Below, piece by piece: positions 62,951 through 64,000 of a DNA stretch of 64,000 bases. This stretch comes from Bacteroidales bacterium UBA5833 (GTDB lineage: Bacteria; Bacteroidota; Bacteroidia; Bacteroidales; Lentimicrobiaceae): positions 1 through 64,000 of the forward strand of contig DJGZ01000032.1 in the NCBI GenBank assembly GCA_002433025.1, in the 5' to 3' direction. Positions within the stretch are counted from its first letter, which is position 1. Every line of letters begins with the position of its first letter. The translations under genes were made by a program, and so were the position numbers. Under the pieces are notes generated by a model. The model saw nothing but the letters and a program-made list of their open reading frames with translations. It searched no databases and was not told the origin of the DNA.

Positions 62951-63052
62951 CAGATTACGGTTAGCGCCAATATGGGACTGACGTGGCGAAGCTTTGTAAC
63001 CACCCTGAAAATCTGCCGGAGAATCCCTTGTTATCGGGGGCTTTGCCTTCCG
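62951..63052 (+). promoter_or_regulatory. Structured 5' leader of the polysaccharide unit
   Basis: Three nested helices can form: CAGATT/AATCTG (62951-62956 / 63010-63015), GGTTA/TAACC (62959-62963 / 62997-63001) and CGCCA/TGGCG (62965-62969 / 62984-62988). A second hairpin (CGGA/TCCG, 63017-63020 / 63049-63052, with CCC/GGG inside) ends four bases before the ATG. No known riboswitch class was recognised. Confidence 0.5.
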
Positions 63053-63056
63053 CCTG

Positions 63057-63590
63057 ATGCTCGATACCCTTATCACTTCCAAAACCCGCTTAAAACTGCT
63101 GGTAAAGTTCTTTCTGAACGCTTCCACCAGGTCCTATCTGCGTGACCTGGAGGCAGAATTCGGCGAGTCGACCAACGGGATTCGGGTTGAACTGAACCGT
63201 TTTGAAGAGGCGGGGATGCTGGTGAGCCATTTTGAGGGCAACAAAAAGATTTTTTCCGCCAATATCAATCATCCGCTATTCAAGGATATTAACAGTATAT
63301 TGCTGAAATACACAGGAATTGACCAGGTGGTTCAGAATGTACTGAAACGCCTGGGTGGCCTGGAACAGGCCTGGCTGGTGGGGGATTTTGCAAGGGGGAG
63401 GGATAGTGATACGATCAGTCTGCTGCTGGTAGGAGATAAAATCAATCAGGAAGCACTTGCAGGCTATATTGCCAGGGTTGAGGGGATGACGGAGCGGAAG
63501 ATACAGTACGAGTATCTTTTGCCTGACGAAGTGTGGAAAGTGGCGAAAGAACATCCGGAAAGGTTATTGTTATATCAATCAGGTTTATGA
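63057..63590 (+). CDS. Winged-helix regulator with degenerate nucleotidyltransferase-like domain
   Basis: 177 residues. The N-terminal HTH (SYLRDLEAEFGESTNGIRVE, LNRFEEAGMLVSHFEGNKKI) resembles ArsR/MarR-type regulators. The C-terminal part (WLVGDFARGRDSDTISLLLV) resembles a minimal nucleotidyltransferase motif but lacks its catalytic Asp pair. Proteins of this type often open Bacteroidota exopolysaccharide loci. It lies behind a good promoter and a foldable leader and directly before a flippase gene, so control of this locus is inferred. Confidence 0.8.
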   Translation: MLDTLITSKTRLKLLVKFFLNASTRSYLRDLEAEFGESTNGIRVELNRFEEAGMLVSHFEGNKKIFSANINHPLFKDINSILLKYTGIDQVVQNVLKRLGGLEQAWLVGDFARGRDSDTISLLLVGDKINQEALAGYIARVEGMTERKIQYEYLLPDEVWKVAKEHPERLLLYQSGL

Positions 63591-63626
63591 GTTTGTTGAA
63601 TCCACAAAGGAATAATCTTTTATAGA

Positions 63627-64000
63627 ATGGATTTGAGGTATTTGTTGCGCGCGGAGGGCAAAACGATTCAGGCAATGTGGGTTGCCATGGGGAGCCTGAG
63701 TTCATTTGCCCTGGCGATTGTGAGCGCGGCGATACTTTCCAGATATTTTAATAAGACGGATTATGGGACCTACAGGCAGATTTTATATGTTTATAATACG
63801 TTGCTGATTATTTTTTCTGCAGGTCTTCCAAGTGTTTTTGCATACTTTCTTCCCCGGTATACTGCTGAGCAAGGAAAAGATATCGTAATTAAAGTGACTA
63901 AGGTACTTCTGATTGCTGGAGGTGTTTTCAGCCTGTTTCTTTTTTTGACCGCTGATATCATTGCGTCATTGTTGAAAAATCCGGAATTGGGCAGGGGGAT
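63627..64000 (+). CDS. Polysaccharide flippase/transporter (N-terminal part, runs off right edge)
   Basis: 124 residues in the window, with no stop. MDLRYLLRAEGKTIQAMWVA, then hydrophobic helices (LSSFALAIVSAAILS, LLIIFSAGLPSVFAYF, VLLIAGGVFSLFLFLTADII) and LSRYFNKTDYGTYRQI, the early motif of Wzx/MATE-type polysaccharide transporters. It begins 37 bases after the regulator stop and probably opens a second surface-glycan locus. Confidence 0.85.
   Translation, partial: MDLRYLLRAEGKTIQAMWVAMGSLSSFALAIVSAAILSRYFNKTDYGTYRQILYVYNTLLIIFSAGLPSVFAYFLPRYTAEQGKDIVIKVTKVLLIAGGVFSLFLFLTADIIASLLKNPELGRG

Noticed and set aside
1..64000. CRISPR arrays, IS elements, prophage or tRNA genes
   Set aside because: I looked for spaced direct repeats, transposase motifs and cloverleaf-like sequences and saw none; the only repeats are in protein-coding cadherin arrays and the gene duplication at 1-7264.

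Overview
The window is Bacteroidota DNA, most likely from an anaerobic Bacteroidales/Marinilabiliales-type organism (inference). The reasons are type IX secretion parts (gldJ, a PorP/SprF protein, two porU-type sortases, proteins with C-terminal sorting domains), promoters of the TTG-N18/19-TAnnTTTG kind, an exbB-exbD-tonB set, and a tungsten-type aldehyde ferredoxin oxidoreductase. I saw no rRNA, tRNA, CRISPR array or insertion sequence.

Layout. 1-7264 (minus): two tandem paralogous secreted proteins with a parallel beta-helix and cadherin-like repeats; the first runs off the left edge. 7794-26218 (minus): a large exopolysaccharide/capsule locus. In transcription order it holds a flippase, FkbM methyltransferase, polymerase, GT2 and GT4; then, after terminators, a NodB-like deacetylase, an asparagine-synthase-like protein, a second GT4, a CapK-like adenylate-forming enzyme, a CapA-like protein and an Alg14/Alg13-like (PssD/PssE) pair; then an initiating sugar-phosphate transferase, a Wza-like export lipoprotein and a Wzc-like tyrosine kinase. 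26376-36945: aldehyde and tungsten metabolism, with an ALDH7, a WtpA-like tungstate-binding lipoprotein, a ModE-like regulator, PpnP, a short-chain dehydrogenase, 1-pyrroline-5-carboxylate dehydrogenase, an ATP-grasp protein, the ferredoxin oxidoreductase, and divergent thiF/thiS-like genes.

36948-40573 (minus): a 39-residue membrane protein, then exbB-exbD-tonB-folC. 41247-43471 (plus): an ECF sigma factor, zinc-finger anti-sigma factor and two Spy/CpxP-like envelope proteins. 43519-46506 (minus): a copper-type TonB-dependent receptor with a CxxxM motif and an MbnP-like lipoprotein. 46925-49292: murF-anmK. 49422-59864: the secretion-system block, with porP-gldJ on minus diverging from two tandem porU-like genes on plus. 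59870-62507: a PfkB sugar kinase, a small acyltransferase and a PHP-domain phosphodiesterase. 63057-64000: the start of a second polysaccharide locus (winged-helix regulator, flippase), behind a good promoter and a foldable 5' leader.

How the parts connect (inference). The polysaccharide genes build, polymerise and export a surface glycan; the secretion genes place proteins such as the beta-helix pair on the surface. ExbBD-TonB would energise receptors including the putative copper receptor. The tungsten genes would supply metal and cofactor to the ferredoxin oxidoreductase. The least explained items are the foldable leader before 63057, the nested palindrome before exbB, the nested dyads before the sigma factor, the porU duplication, a discoidin domain inserted inside a SprB repeat, and the CapK/asparagine-synthase-like/deacetylase group.
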